DNA from: Bifidobacterium biavatii DSM 23969 | Lineage (GTDB): Bacteria > Actinomycetota > Actinomycetes > Actinomycetales > Bifidobacteriaceae | Assembly (NCBI RefSeq): GCF_000741165.1 | Contig: NZ_JGYN01000006.1 | Coordinates: 1 to 64,000, forward strand | DNA: 64,000 nucleotides | Reading direction: 5' to 3' | Shown here: one piece after another, positions 1 to 7,680 of the stretch | Layout of the letters: every line of letters begins with the position of its first letter | Numbering within the stretch: the stretch's first letter is position 1 | The notes under the pieces: model-generated | Databases searched by the model: none | What the model saw: the letters and a program-made list of their open reading frames with translations, nothing else | Told to the model about the DNA's origin: nothing | Program-made: the position numbers and the translations under genes

Positions 1-133
1 AGCGGCGAGCGCGACGCGACATGTTGTCCCCGGCCGCGCCCGACGCTGCTACGCCCGACGCCGTGGCGGACGCGGCCGAATCAACCACGTCGGCCACGTC
101 GGCCAGCGTTTCCGATGATTGCGAATACTCCAT
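1..133 (-). CDS. N-terminus of a protein running off the window, possibly class E sortase
   Basis: An open frame begins with ATG at 133 and runs leftward off the window without a stop; 44 codons are visible. A GGAACAGG ribosome binding site sits just upstream. The visible residues are MEYSQSSETLADVADVV and then Ala/Ser/Gly-rich sequence ending in a basic stretch (MSRRARR), which looks like a disordered cytoplasmic tail ahead of a membrane segment. It lies about 90 bases downstream of the DUF881 gene on the same strand. In bifidobacteria and other actinobacteria the gene after crgA and DUF881 is commonly a class E sortase, so that is the best guess. The identity rests on context only, because no catalytic part is visible. 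Confidence 0.5.
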   Translation of the reverse strand, partial: MEYSQSSETLADVADVVDSAASATASGVAASGAAGDNMSRRARR

Positions 134-225
134 AAGTCCTGTTCCCCTTCCGATCACGGTCGCCGTGCGGGCTCCCGCACAGTCGTCCACACGATCGTCC
201 GCACGGTCGCAGCGGCGATCGCGCG

Positions 226-1035
226 TTACTGGCCGCCACCCGCGTCGTGCTCGTCGGACGTGTCCTTCGACTCGTCCTCGGATTCCGACCCGATAACGCT
301 GGAATACTGCAGCGACTGCAGCGACGCCACCGCCTCCGGGAATTCCAGATTATCCTTGGACTCCACTTTCCACCCTAAGCCGAACGCGCTCACGTACTGC
401 TTGTAGATCCGCACGGCCTTCGACGCGCCAAGCGCGCGCGTCATGCCGTCGACCGGGCCGATCGCCGACACCTTGTACGGCGGCGAATACTTGCGGCCCT
501 GCAGCAGCAGCACGTTGCCCTGGCAGATCACCGCGGAGTTGAACAAGACGCGCTGGTCCTGGATCATCATCGCCTCCGCACCGCCGGCCCACAACGCGTT
601 CATCACGGATTCGATGTCCTCCTGATGCACCACGTAATCGTTGATGTTGGCCGCCGAGCCGTTGTTGTCGACCATGTTCTCCCACAACGGTGAATCGTCG
701 AGCGTGACCGTGATGCCCGGCCCGTGGATCGCCTTCAAGTTCGTGCCCGAGCCGGCGCTGTTGATGTCGCCGTTCGATGAGTCCGTACCGTCGGTCGTCA
801 GATCCTTGAGCGTATCGATTTTCGCGCTGAGCCGCTTCACGTCGTTGCTCAGCTCGGTCACGTGCTTCTGCCGCTGTTCAATCAGATCCGCGGTGTCGGA
901 CGAAATGACGGTGGTGCGATTGACGCGCACGTTCGTCGCGAGCAGGAATCCGGTGAGTGCGATGACCAGCAGTGCGGCGACGCGGCTGAACCACGGGCGC
1001 CGCACGCCGTGCTTGCCGACCGTGTGCCTCGCCAT
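226..1035 (-). CDS. DUF881 family membrane-anchored protein
   Basis: A 269-residue protein of the DUF881 family, found next to division and cell-wall genes in actinobacteria; its molecular role is unknown. It has one N-terminal membrane segment (about residues 17-36, VAALLVIALTGFLLATNV). A short coiled-coil-like stretch follows (IEQRQKHVTELSNDVKRLSAKI), then the family's extracytoplasmic domain with the HGPGITVTLDDSP motif and a downstream NDYVVHQED segment. The frame opens further upstream at 1095, but the start at 1035 is preferred because AAAGGA lies 7 bases before it and the membrane segment then falls at the usual position. It is divergent from crgA and probably co-transcribed with the partial gene at 1-133. 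Confidence 0.9.
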   Translation of the reverse strand: MARHTVGKHGVRRPWFSRVAALLVIALTGFLLATNVRVNRTTVISSDTADLIEQRQKHVTELSNDVKRLSAKIDTLKDLTTDGTDSSNGDINSAGSGTNLKAIHGPGITVTLDDSPLWENMVDNNGSAANINDYVVHQEDIESVMNALWAGGAEAMMIQDQRVLFNSAVICQGNVLLLQGRKYSPPYKVSAIGPVDGMTRALGASKAVRIYKQYVSAFGLGWKVESKDNLEFPEAVASLQSLQYSSVIGSESEDESKDTSDEHDAGGGQ

Positions 1036-1133
1036 GTACCGTCCTTTCGTCGCGTGTGCGTCGCGCCGACCCCGGCCGCACCCGTCACGTGCCATCTGAT
1101 GAGCCGTTTTGCCGGCGATTATTCGCTGGTTTC

Positions 1134-1155
1134 GAGTCTAACCACTATGATGACT
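1134..1155 (+). promoter_or_regulatory. Possible crgA promoter -10 region
   Basis: In the divergent gap between DUF881 and crgA, TATGAT at 1146-1151 is a reasonable -10 hexamer. TTCGCT about 18 bases upstream is a weak -35. The AAAGGAG ribosome binding site follows at 1170. The assignment is by eye only. Confidence 0.35.
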
Positions 1156-1183
1156 TTTAGCCTAAATTAAAGGAGACATACCG

Positions 1184-1660
1184 ATGGCAGACACCCAGCT
1201 GCACGACAACGACGAAGACACCCAGAAGGACTGGCAAGCCGACACCGCCGCGGACCAGTCCGCCGAGGACCAGACCGCGACTTCCGCCTCCGACGCCACT
1301 GACGCCGCCGACGCTTCCTCCGATGATTCCGACGACGAGAACTACGGCGTTCCGATGGACCAGGTCGAGGCCGTGCTCAACGCCACCGCCGACAAGTCGG
1401 CCATGACGCCGCAGATGCAGCGCATGATGGCCCGTCAGGAGGAGAACACCAAGCGCGTCGAAGAGACCATCAAGGGCACCAAGTCCAACCCGCGCTGGTT
1501 CGTGCCGCTGTTCTGCGCGCTCATGATCATCGGCCTGATCTGGGCGGTCTGCTACTACCTGACCACCGACTACCCGATTCCGGGCATCGGCGCGTGGAAC
1601 CTGCTCATCGCGCTCGTGATCATCATGGTCGGCTTCATCATGACCATGTGGTGGCGCTGA
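1184..1660 (+). CDS. crgA: Cell division protein CrgA
   Basis: A 158-residue CrgA-type septation protein, a small membrane protein that in mycobacteria and streptomycetes interacts with FtsZ-ring and peptidoglycan synthesis proteins. The first ~75 residues are strongly acidic and Asp/Ser/Ala-rich. The CrgA core follows (KGTKSNPRWFVPLFCALMI) with two membrane helices, about residues 103-126 and 134-155, ending in MTMWWR. A strong AAAGGAG site sits 8 bases before the ATG. The acidic extension makes it longer than the ~90-residue mycobacterial protein, as is usual in bifidobacteria. It is divergent from DUF881 and the probable sortase, the standard arrangement near the pkn/fts cluster. Confidence 0.93.
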   Translation: MADTQLHDNDEDTQKDWQADTAADQSAEDQTATSASDATDAADASSDDSDDENYGVPMDQVEAVLNATADKSAMTPQMQRMMARQEENTKRVEETIKGTKSNPRWFVPLFCALMIIGLIWAVCYYLTTDYPIPGIGAWNLLIALVIIMVGFIMTMWWR

Positions 1661-1710
1661 GTCCGGCTCCCAACTTTCGGCCCTCTGCGCGGCCCTTGCC
1701 GTCCCGGTTC

Positions 1711-3402
1711 TTACAGCCGGCGGCAGCGCAGGATCACATGCTTGGCTCCGGCGAGCGTGGTGGCGAACAGATACGTGTCGCCGCCGTCGTTCAGCCGGAG
1801 CTTTTTGCGTAGTTGGACGGCTGTGAGCGGGAAATTGCGCACGGCGATGTTGGCTTTGGCGAGATTCGCGAGCGCTTGTTTCAGTTCCTTCTTGCCCATG
1901 CCGGTGACGGTTTCGACGGCGAACGCGCGACCGGGGAAATCAGCGATCGGCCGGGCTTCGCCGGAAACGAACAGGTGGCTGTTCGGACCGATCTGCGTGA
2001 CGCCGTAGCGTTCCTCGACGAGCGCGAAGCAGCCGGCCTTCATAATCGACGCATTCGGCTCGTACAGGTACGTGATCGTCTCCGGCAGCGGCGTGCGGCC
2101 GAGCGAACGACTGGAGACGGCCTTCCCGCCATCATTTCGAGCGAAACCAGCCACCTTCCCTGTGTCATTTCGAGCGGAGCGTAGCGGAGTCGAGAAATCT
2201 TTCCGCAGACTGAGTCCCGACTCAAATCCCGCATCCCCGACTGCGAAATCGCCCGGAATGACATAGTCCAGCCGGTCACCGTCGTTGACGCAGCAGACAT
2301 GGACTGTCGTATTGGTTTCGCGGTTCAGAACCAGCAGCAGTTCCTTGCATTCGTTGCCGGTGGACACGATGTGCACTTCGCCGACCGCACCGCGGAAATC
2401 GGCGACGGCCTTGCGCCAGTCGAGCATGGGGGAGAGCTTGATCATGACGTGCGGAGCGGCTGCGAGCAGCCGGTCGCGCAGGGCCAGCACGTTCGGCGTG
2501 CAGTCCTCGATGGCGACCGTTCGCCCGCCGTGCGCGTCGCGTCGCGCCGGATCGATGAAGATCAACGCGGCGGCGGTTTTATCTAAGATGCTGGCGGAGC
2601 CTCGGCCCCCTCGGCTGGGCTGAGCCGTTAAAGAAACGCCGACGGCGTTTCTAGGCGAAGGCTCGACGACAGTCGAGCCAACAGAACGCAGGCACAGCCT
2701 GTCCTCAATTGCGGTCGGGCTGTCAGCCGCAGGCTGACTGGGGGAGCGTCTACGGTTCGCCACATCGACAATCATTCCGGCCAACTGCGCTGAAGCCGAT
2801 GCAACAGTGGCCAACTCACCCAGCACTGTTTCCGCATCGTCGTTGACGATCATCACGTGTTCCAGTCCCAGTGCCCGCATGTTGTGCTCGGCCAATTCGC
2901 ACAGATGCTTTTGCCGTTCCACGTATATCGCCCGCTCGAATCCGCGGGCGATATACGAGAAGTCCACGCCGAACCCGCCGGTCAGGTCGATCATCGTGCC
3001 GGGGCATGCAGCCTCCTGCTGAACACGGTCAACGCCATTATCAGCAGCATCGTCCGAAGCGTTTCCGCCGGCAGCCTCGCCCGGCTCGCGGGCGGCGGCG
3101 TTCGCATTGTCAACGCATCTGCGGCACTCGCTGTCCTGCACCACACGCCGCGCCACTTCTGCCTTGTATTGCGCGGTGAACTCGGACGAGCACTGTTCCA
3201 TCGAAATGTGCGGCGGGTAGATGATGTCTTCGCACGCCGCCCACTGCGGCAGTTTGGTGCGGGCCGTCTGCCATCCGGCGATCTGGTCGAGCGCCATCGG
3301 CAGATCCAGCTCGTCCGTGCGCTTGGCCTTGAGCGCCAGCTCGCGCACGTCCTCGTTTCGGTGTTCGGCGGCAAATCGGGCGGTTTCAGGCGACATCAGC
3401 AT
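1711..3402 (-). CDS. SAM-dependent methyltransferase (THUMP-like) with in-frame repeat insertions
   Basis: A class I SAM-dependent methyltransferase. The glycine-rich SAM site is TMIDLTGGFGVDFSYIARGF, followed by an acidic strand end (AIYVERQ) and the IDPARRD catalytic-type motif. The C-terminal domain resembles the THUMP-like domain of actinobacterial homologues (YEPNASIMKAG, LFVSGE). Two stretches do not belong to the fold and correspond to repeat elements at 2595-2750 and 2155-2215. They read through in frame, adding about 52 and 20-30 residues between conserved motifs (after AGMIVDVANRR, and after DYVIPGDFAVG). The start is uncertain: the frame is open to a TTG at 3504, but that directly abuts a hairpin, so ATG 3402 is used. 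The substrate (RNA or protein) is unknown. Confidence 0.78.
   Translation of the reverse strand: MLMSPETARFAAEHRNEDVRELALKAKRTDELDLPMALDQIAGWQTARTKLPQWAACEDIIYPPHISMEQCSSEFTAQYKAEVARRVVQDSECRRCVDNANAAAREPGEAAGGNASDDAADNGVDRVQQEAACPGTMIDLTGGFGVDFSYIARGFERAIYVERQKHLCELAEHNMRALGLEHVMIVNDDAETVLGELATVASASAQLAGMIVDVANRRRSPSQPAADSPTAIEDRLCLRSVGSTVVEPSPRNAVGVSLTAQPSRGGRGSASILDKTAAALIFIDPARRDAHGGRTVAIEDCTPNVLALRDRLLAAAPHVMIKLSPMLDWRKAVADFRGAVGEVHIVSTGNECKELLLVLNRETNTTVHVCCVNDGDRLDYVIPGDFAVGDAGFESGLSLRKDFSTPLRSARNDTGKVAGFARNDGGKAVSSRSLGRTPLPETITYLYEPNASIMKAGCFALVEERYGVTQIGPNSHLFVSGEARPIADFPGRAFAVETVTGMGKKELKQALANLAKANIAVRNFPLTAVQLRKKLRLNDGGDTYLFATTLAGAKHVILRCRRL
2155..2215. repeat. Dispersed repeat family I (copy inside a gene)
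   Basis: The segment around TGTCATTTCGAGCGGAGCG...GTCGAGAAATC matches the intergenic copy at 6633-6682 (TGTCATTTCGACCGAGCG...GTGGAGAAATC). A partial CATTTCGAGCGAA also occurs at 2132. It encodes the LRSARNDTG-type peptide when read on the minus strand. It is a short dispersed palindrome-like element known from many genomes; here it is embedded in frame in the methyltransferase gene. Confidence 0.75.
2595..2750. repeat. Dispersed repeat family II with nested hairpins (in-gene copy)
   Basis: The outer parts (CCCCCTCGGCTG and GGGCTGTCAGCCGCAGGCTG then ACTGGGGGAGCGTC) match the intergenic element at 63582-63627. Unlike that compact copy, this one carries extra hairpins in its middle. GAAACGCCG and CGGCGTTTC (2633-2651) have 9-bp perfect arms. 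GGCTCGAC and GTCGAGCC (2660-2679) have 8-bp perfect arms. The total length is a multiple of three and contains no stop in the gene's frame. Confidence 0.75.
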
Positions 3403-3504
3403 GCGTTCCAGCGTATCCGCCGCCCGGGATTGCCTCGTACGGAAGGTCCTCTCAGTCCCCGAACAACCTCCGCGAGGAAGAGCAACTGTCTCGAGGTCGG
3501 CCAA

Positions 3505-3541
3505 AGCCCGATGGCAAGATGATCCTCCTCGCCATCGGGCT
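3505..3541 (-). terminator. Hairpin after the CPBP gene
   Basis: AGCCCGATGGC and GCCATCGGGCT form an 11-bp perfect stem with a 15-base loop, 33 bases past the stop of the CPBP protease gene. Only a short T run (TTT) follows on the minus strand, so termination efficiency is uncertain. The loop happens to contain AGGAGG. Confidence 0.6.
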
Positions 3542-3573
3542 GCCGAACATCGGCGTTAACCCACCGGCCGCCC

Positions 3574-4545
3574 TCACATCAGCGAGAAACCGGCGGATGC
3601 GGCCACCACGAAGTACACCGCCATCAGCAGGAACCACACCGATGTCCATCCGACGTAGCTGCCGCGCAGGGACCGATTCGCTGCAATATACTCGCGGATC
3701 GCGGCGCGGCGGCGGAACAGCAGCACCGCGGAGGCGATGTAGACCACAATCAGCACCAAGCCGATCACAGCCGCAACTTCCGTCGACTGCTTGGCCACCA
3801 CTTGCGTCATGAACATGGCGAATGCATTCGTCACGCAGTGCAGTGCGACCGCCCACATCAGCGAATACTCCATCGCCACGTAGCCCAGCAGCAGACCGAG
3901 CATCACGGCAAACAGACCTTGCAGCACATCGCCGTGCATCAGGCCGAACAGCACGGCGCTGGTCGTCAGCGCGAACATCCTGCCCCGGCCTGCCAGCGAG
4001 CGCATCACCAGGCCACGGCACACGATCTCTTCCACAAGCGGACCGACCAGCACGACGGCGACCACCATCAGCCACGATTCGGAAGCCATGCCGTTGATGC
4101 CTTCCATCGATGCCGATTTCAGTTGAACGCCCACCGAACCGAGCGCCGTTTGCAACAGCATGGCGATGCTGTTGGCGATGCCTTGGATGAGGAGCATTGC
4201 GGCGATGAGCATGAGCGCACGGCGCGGGGTCATGCGCTTGCGGGAGGTTGGGGCCGACTCGCCCAGCCAGAACGTTTTGGTACAGATGAGGGGGAGCGAA
4301 GTCGCGGCGAGGATAAGCACGGCACCGGCAAAACCGATGATCTGCGCGACGGGTTGTGCGACGGCGGCGGGAATGCCGATGATCGGGGCGGCATGGTCGG
4401 CGAGCAGGCCGAAGCCCTGCATAAGCGCCATGTAGGCGATGAGCAGGATCGACGCGCGACCGACGAGGGGCCGAGCCGGTGTGCTCACGGCGGCAGCGAC
4501 GGGCGGTACGGCGTCGTTCATGGGTTCAAACGTTACGGTGGTCAT
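3574..4545 (-). CDS. CPBP family intramembrane metalloprotease
   Basis: A 323-residue polytopic membrane protein with the CPBP (CAAX protease and bacteriocin-processing) signature. Motif 1 is GPLVEEIVCRG (the EExxxR catalytic glutamates), motif 2 is FGLMHGD (FxxxH), and motif 3 is ALHCVTNAF (HxxxN). About eight membrane segments surround these motifs. Bacterial members process or protect against small peptides or act as membrane proteases; the substrate here is unknown. The start at 4545 (MTTVTFEP) is chosen because AAGGAG lies 8 bases upstream. The 365-base region upstream holds a striking four-unit repeat element (4694-4895), which may be regulatory. Confidence 0.9.
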   Translation of the reverse strand: MTTVTFEPMNDAVPPVAAAVSTPARPLVGRASILLIAYMALMQGFGLLADHAAPIIGIPAAVAQPVAQIIGFAGAVLILAATSLPLICTKTFWLGESAPTSRKRMTPRRALMLIAAMLLIQGIANSIAMLLQTALGSVGVQLKSASMEGINGMASESWLMVVAVVLVGPLVEEIVCRGLVMRSLAGRGRMFALTTSAVLFGLMHGDVLQGLFAVMLGLLLGYVAMEYSLMWAVALHCVTNAFAMFMTQVVAKQSTEVAAVIGLVLIVVYIASAVLLFRRRAAIREYIAANRSLRGSYVGWTSVWFLLMAVYFVVAASAGFSLM

Positions 4546-4693
4546 GATGATGGCTCCTTTGCAATGAGCGTGTGATGAGGGGGATGAAGCGCGGAAACGC
4601 GCGGAACGCGTTGTTGCGAACGCACGCTGGAAGACCAATAGCGGGAATCGGCGTCAGGTCGGGAATGGCCGGAAGCATGCGTTGCCCTCGGGA

Positions 4694-4895
4694 GTTTGAC
4701 GATTGAGAGGCTGATTACGAGCCATGCACAGGTCAGTTTGACGATCGAGAGGCGAACTGTCGTCGTCAGGACGACGCAAGCATCCATTTCGGGGGTGATA
4801 TGTGGCCGATAAGCGTGTTCATGGCGGATGCATGAGCCTCTCGATCGTCAAACCGACCTCCGCAGACCACGGATTCAGCCTCTCGATCGACAAAC
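4694..4895. repeat. Four-unit nested inverted repeat element, copy 1
   Basis: There are four 18-bp units of consensus GTTTGACGATCGAGAGGC. Two are direct, at 4694-4711 (one mismatch) and 4736-4753. Two are inverted, at 4836-4853 and 4878-4895 (one mismatch). Unit starts are at offsets 0, 42, 142 and 184. The sequences between units are unrelated to each other, so the unit pairs can fold as a nested stem (2 with 3, 1 with 4) with symmetric 24-base internal loops. An element at 16702-16905 has exactly the same offsets with a different unit. It occupies the gap between the HTH gene and the CPBP gene. Confidence 0.85.
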
Positions 4896-4911
4896 TGCGA
4901 TGCCATCCACA

Positions 4912-5211
4912 TCACGCCATGCCGGCGGCGATGAGCTGAAGAGCGGCGATGTGGGAGGCGAAGGCCTCGGCGCCTTCGTCGGTGAGCGACACCCAGGTGA
5001 TGTCGTGGCCGTTGCGGTTGCCCGGACGCTTGTCGAGCGTGACATAGCCGTTCTCCGCCAACACCTTCAGATGCTTGGAGCACACGGCGTCGCTCACGCC
5101 GAGCATGTCGCGGATCGCGGCGAACTCGACCTCTCCGGCGCTGTGCAGCATGCCGCAGATGCGCAGGCGCATCGGCGCGTGGATCACTTCGTTGAACTGC
5201 GGTTCACTCAC
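4912..5211 (-). CDS. Winged-helix transcriptional regulator
   Basis: A 99-residue winged-helix DNA-binding protein of the ArsR/MarR-like type (HTH_34-like). It has an N-terminal helix (FNEVIHAPMRLRICGML), a helix-turn-helix (FAAIRDMLGVSDAVCSKHLKVLAENGYV) and a wing with the basic RPGNRNGHD turn followed by the strand ITWVSLTDEG. The GTG start at 5211 is chosen because AAGGAGG is placed 7 bases before it; the frame is open to an ATG at 5241 that lacks a site. It follows the membrane protein gene (5375-6535) on the same strand with a 163-base gap. Such regulator plus multi-pass membrane protein pairs are usually co-regulated, and the palindromes at 6831-6870 are plausible binding sites. Confidence 0.85.
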   Translation of the reverse strand: MSEPQFNEVIHAPMRLRICGMLHSAGEVEFAAIRDMLGVSDAVCSKHLKVLAENGYVTLDKRPGNRNGHDITWVSLTDEGAEAFASHIAALQLIAAGMA

Positions 5212-5374
5212 GATGCGCCTCCTTTCCGCGGTCCTGTCCATTGAGGGTTTCCGACATCATATTCCAGGCATGTACCGGTTGCCGGTTTGCGCTTCCCGTA
5301 CTCATTCCGGGTTCCGCACACCAGCCCCGGCAACCGCCTGACGCACGAAACCCTTATCATACCGGTCACGCCGA

Positions 5375-6535
5375 TCACGCTCCCGCCGCGATTGCGTCGC
5401 GCTGCCTGCGGTCGTAGATCCAGCCAAGCACCGAGAACAGCACCACGAACACCGCGCCGCCAACCGCCAGTTCCGTCATCGGTACTTCGGGATGCCGCGC
5501 CATGCGGCCAAGCGTGTATCCGCCAAGATACACCGGAATAAGCCACGTCGCGCACATGCCGATGTACAGCGCCCAGCAGACGCGGGTCGGCGGTTTCATG
5601 CGCAGATCGAGGTTGCTGCCGCGCGTCCAGCGAACCATGATTACCGCCATCCCGACGATGCAGACCAGGAGGAACAGCACATTGAGTAACAGCATCCATT
5701 CCTGCCGGACCACCATCTGCGCCAAGTTCGCAACGCACGCAACGACCGCCATGGCGCAGGCCGACTGGCACGGGTACAGCCACCATGGCGTGACGACCAG
5801 CTGGGCGGCTTCGCGGCGTTCGGCTTCGGGCAGCGCGCGGAACCGCGCCGTCGTCCACAGTTCGCCGTTCGCGCCGTACCGTCGCCGGCCGCCGCTGTCG
5901 AGCTGGAATTCGGCCATCGACCCGCCAGCCATGATGTAGTCGCGGGTTTCGCGGTTGACCAGTTGCGTGAGCTGCAGCGCCACCGCGCCGGATACGGCCG
6001 CAATCAATACGCCGATCCACCATGGCATCGGTATGATCATGACGACGATCGAGGCGCCGATATAAACGACGAACGCTGCGATAACGTACGCCCACCCCTT
6101 GCGCGTCGGCGGATGCGCGAACACATGAACGCCGCTTTTGGACACGCCGAACAGCAACGCCCCGATCGCACCGCACATGCTGATCAGCAGCGCGATGTAC
6201 GCGATGATGAAGTATGTGTCGTTGGCGCCCAGTACGTCGAAAGCGTTGTTGCGCGTCGCCCACATGAACAGGATGACGATGGCCGTGGCGATCGCGACGA
6301 CGATGTTGAACCACAGTGGTGTGGCGAATTTCCGAGCGACGGCCTCGCGGTCGGCGGTGAGGAAGGCCAGCGCGTCCGCGGCGGAGAGTCGGTCGGACGA
6401 CGGCATACTGTTTCGTTGGGACGGCCGGTCCGGTCCGGAGGATGCGGCCCGGACCGCGTCATGTTGCGATTGGGCCGGCGCCGGTTTGCCGACTGCAGAT
6501 GATGAGCTGGGAGAATGCGAATTATTGCGGTTCAT
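5375..6535 (-). CDS. Polytopic membrane protein of unknown function
   Basis: A 386-residue protein with a disordered Ser/Pro/Gln-rich N-terminus (about 60 residues) followed by about eight to nine hydrophobic segments. Examples are WFNIVVAIATAIVILFMW, YFIIAYIALLISMCGAIGA and ELAVGGAVFVVLFSVLGWI. No catalytic motif is recognised. The start is supported by AAGGA upstream of the ATG. It is the upstream partner of the winged-helix gene at 4912-5211. A strong promoter with palindromic operators lies about 300 bases upstream (6831-6874). A function such as transport or sensing cannot be assigned. Confidence 0.8.
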   Translation of the reverse strand: MNRNNSHSPSSSSAVGKPAPAQSQHDAVRAASSGPDRPSQRNSMPSSDRLSAADALAFLTADREAVARKFATPLWFNIVVAIATAIVILFMWATRNNAFDVLGANDTYFIIAYIALLISMCGAIGALLFGVSKSGVHVFAHPPTRKGWAYVIAAFVVYIGASIVVMIIPMPWWIGVLIAAVSGAVALQLTQLVNRETRDYIMAGGSMAEFQLDSGGRRRYGANGELWTTARFRALPEAERREAAQLVVTPWWLYPCQSACAMAVVACVANLAQMVVRQEWMLLLNVLFLLVCIVGMAVIMVRWTRGSNLDLRMKPPTRVCWALYIGMCATWLIPVYLGGYTLGRMARHPEVPMTELAVGGAVFVVLFSVLGWIYDRRQRDAIAAGA

Positions 6536-6632
6536 GGTGACTTCCTTGTACTGTGCGCCGGCGTTGTTCGCCGATGATGCGCGGTGGACTGGTTATTGCG
6601 GATATGTCGTCGCACCGGCCGGGTCGGTCTCT

Positions 6633-6682
6633 GTCATTTCGACCGAGCGAAGCGAGTGGAGAAATCTTCTTCTTCCCGACAA
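6633..6682. repeat. Dispersed repeat family I (intergenic copy)
   Basis: TCTGTCATTTCGACCGAGCG with GAAGCGAGTGGAGAAATC following is the same element as the one embedded in the methyltransferase gene at 2155-2215. It lies in the leader between the promoter at 6845-6874 and the membrane protein gene. Confidence 0.75.
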
Positions 6683-6830
6683 CGGTTCCGAATAGTTTCT
6701 CGATTCGTCTTCGCCCTGCTTGACATGACACGGACGATTGCGAGGCGGCCGCCTTGACAGACGGATGCGTGATTGTTCCTGTTGGTTGACCGGTCCGGAA
6801 GCGTTCACGGGTTGCGCATCACCATGATTG

Positions 6831-6874
6831 TTTCCGTTATGGAAAGTATAACGCTTTCCACCGCGGAAAGTCAA
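6831..6874 (-). promoter_or_regulatory. Promoter bracketed by two palindromic operators
   Basis: On the minus strand TTGACT (6869-6874) and TATACT (6845-6850) are separated by 18 bases, a near-consensus promoter. Two palindromes of the form TTTCC-N5-GGAAA overlap it: CTTTCCACCGCGGAAAG (6854-6870) in the spacer and TTTCCGTTATGGAAAG (6831-6846) just after the -10. The promoter points toward the membrane protein and the winged-helix regulator, so autoregulation by that regulator is likely but inferred. The leader to 6535 would be about 300 bases. Confidence 0.7.
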
Positions 6875-7056
6875 ATGAGGGGCAAGCAACCGCCTTGTTC
6901 CCCAATTCGTCGGCCCGCGCACGCAGACACGCACATGACACCACCTCGCCCCTAGCTCTTGAATTGCCACAACGGCACGGTTCACACTGCGAGACGGTAC
7001 ATCTTGGTGAATGACCGACAAGCCATCAACCGATTGACAGCAACTTGAGTGATGAG

Positions 7057-7414
7057 TTATCCACAGGGTAAAACCTTGGAATTCCAAGGGGTACGCGGAC
7101 TTATCCACAAGTTATCCACAGACTATCCACCAGCTATCCACCGGCAACGTAGTGGTTGTCCACCGATTTCAGGCAGTTATCCACGAGTTATCCCCATAGT
7201 TATCCACATTATGTGGAGAACTTTATCCACCGCATACTATCCACAGCACTGTGGATAACTTGTTGTGCACATTATCCACAATCCACAATCGTTGCAATTC
7301 CAACGATTTCACAAGTTATCCCCATATGCAGCAGGCAATTATCCCCCAGTTATCCACCGCTTATTCGCACTTATACCCAAGTTATCCACATCGTTATCCA
7401 CCGAATGTGGAGAA
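7057..7414. other. oriC: Dense DnaA-box cluster: candidate oriC or DnaA-titration locus
   Basis: Seven perfect TTATCCACA boxes are present: 7057, 7101, 7112, 7200, 7272 and 7382 on the plus strand, and 7250-7258 on the minus strand. At least ten one-mismatch boxes accompany them (TTATCCACC at 7223, 7350, 7394; TTATCCACG at 7177; CTATCCACA at 7237; TTATCCCCA at 7188 and 7316, and others), all within 360 bases. A more AT-rich stretch (7410-7450) follows. No dnaA or dnaN gene lies in the window, so this is either the origin at a site away from dnaA, or a datA/DARS-like regulatory cluster. The whole gap 6875-7680 contains no convincing gene. Confidence 0.75.
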
Positions 7415-7680
7415 CTACATGTGTGTAATTATTTTCCCGACCACAAGATATAGCCATACACCTTCGCACCCGGCCATATATCCAGTGTTTTCGCCCCATC
7501 AACCCATGTTCACGGCATCATCCGCCGCACCAGACGGCGGCGTCCGCCGCATCGGCAACCTCGGCGTATTCCGCGCATATATCACACGGGCCGGCGCCGA
7601 ACATCATCGTCCGGCACCGGCCCGCATCGACATCACGCCGCACGCACGTCAACGCATCGCCGCCGCATCGGCGATCCCGA

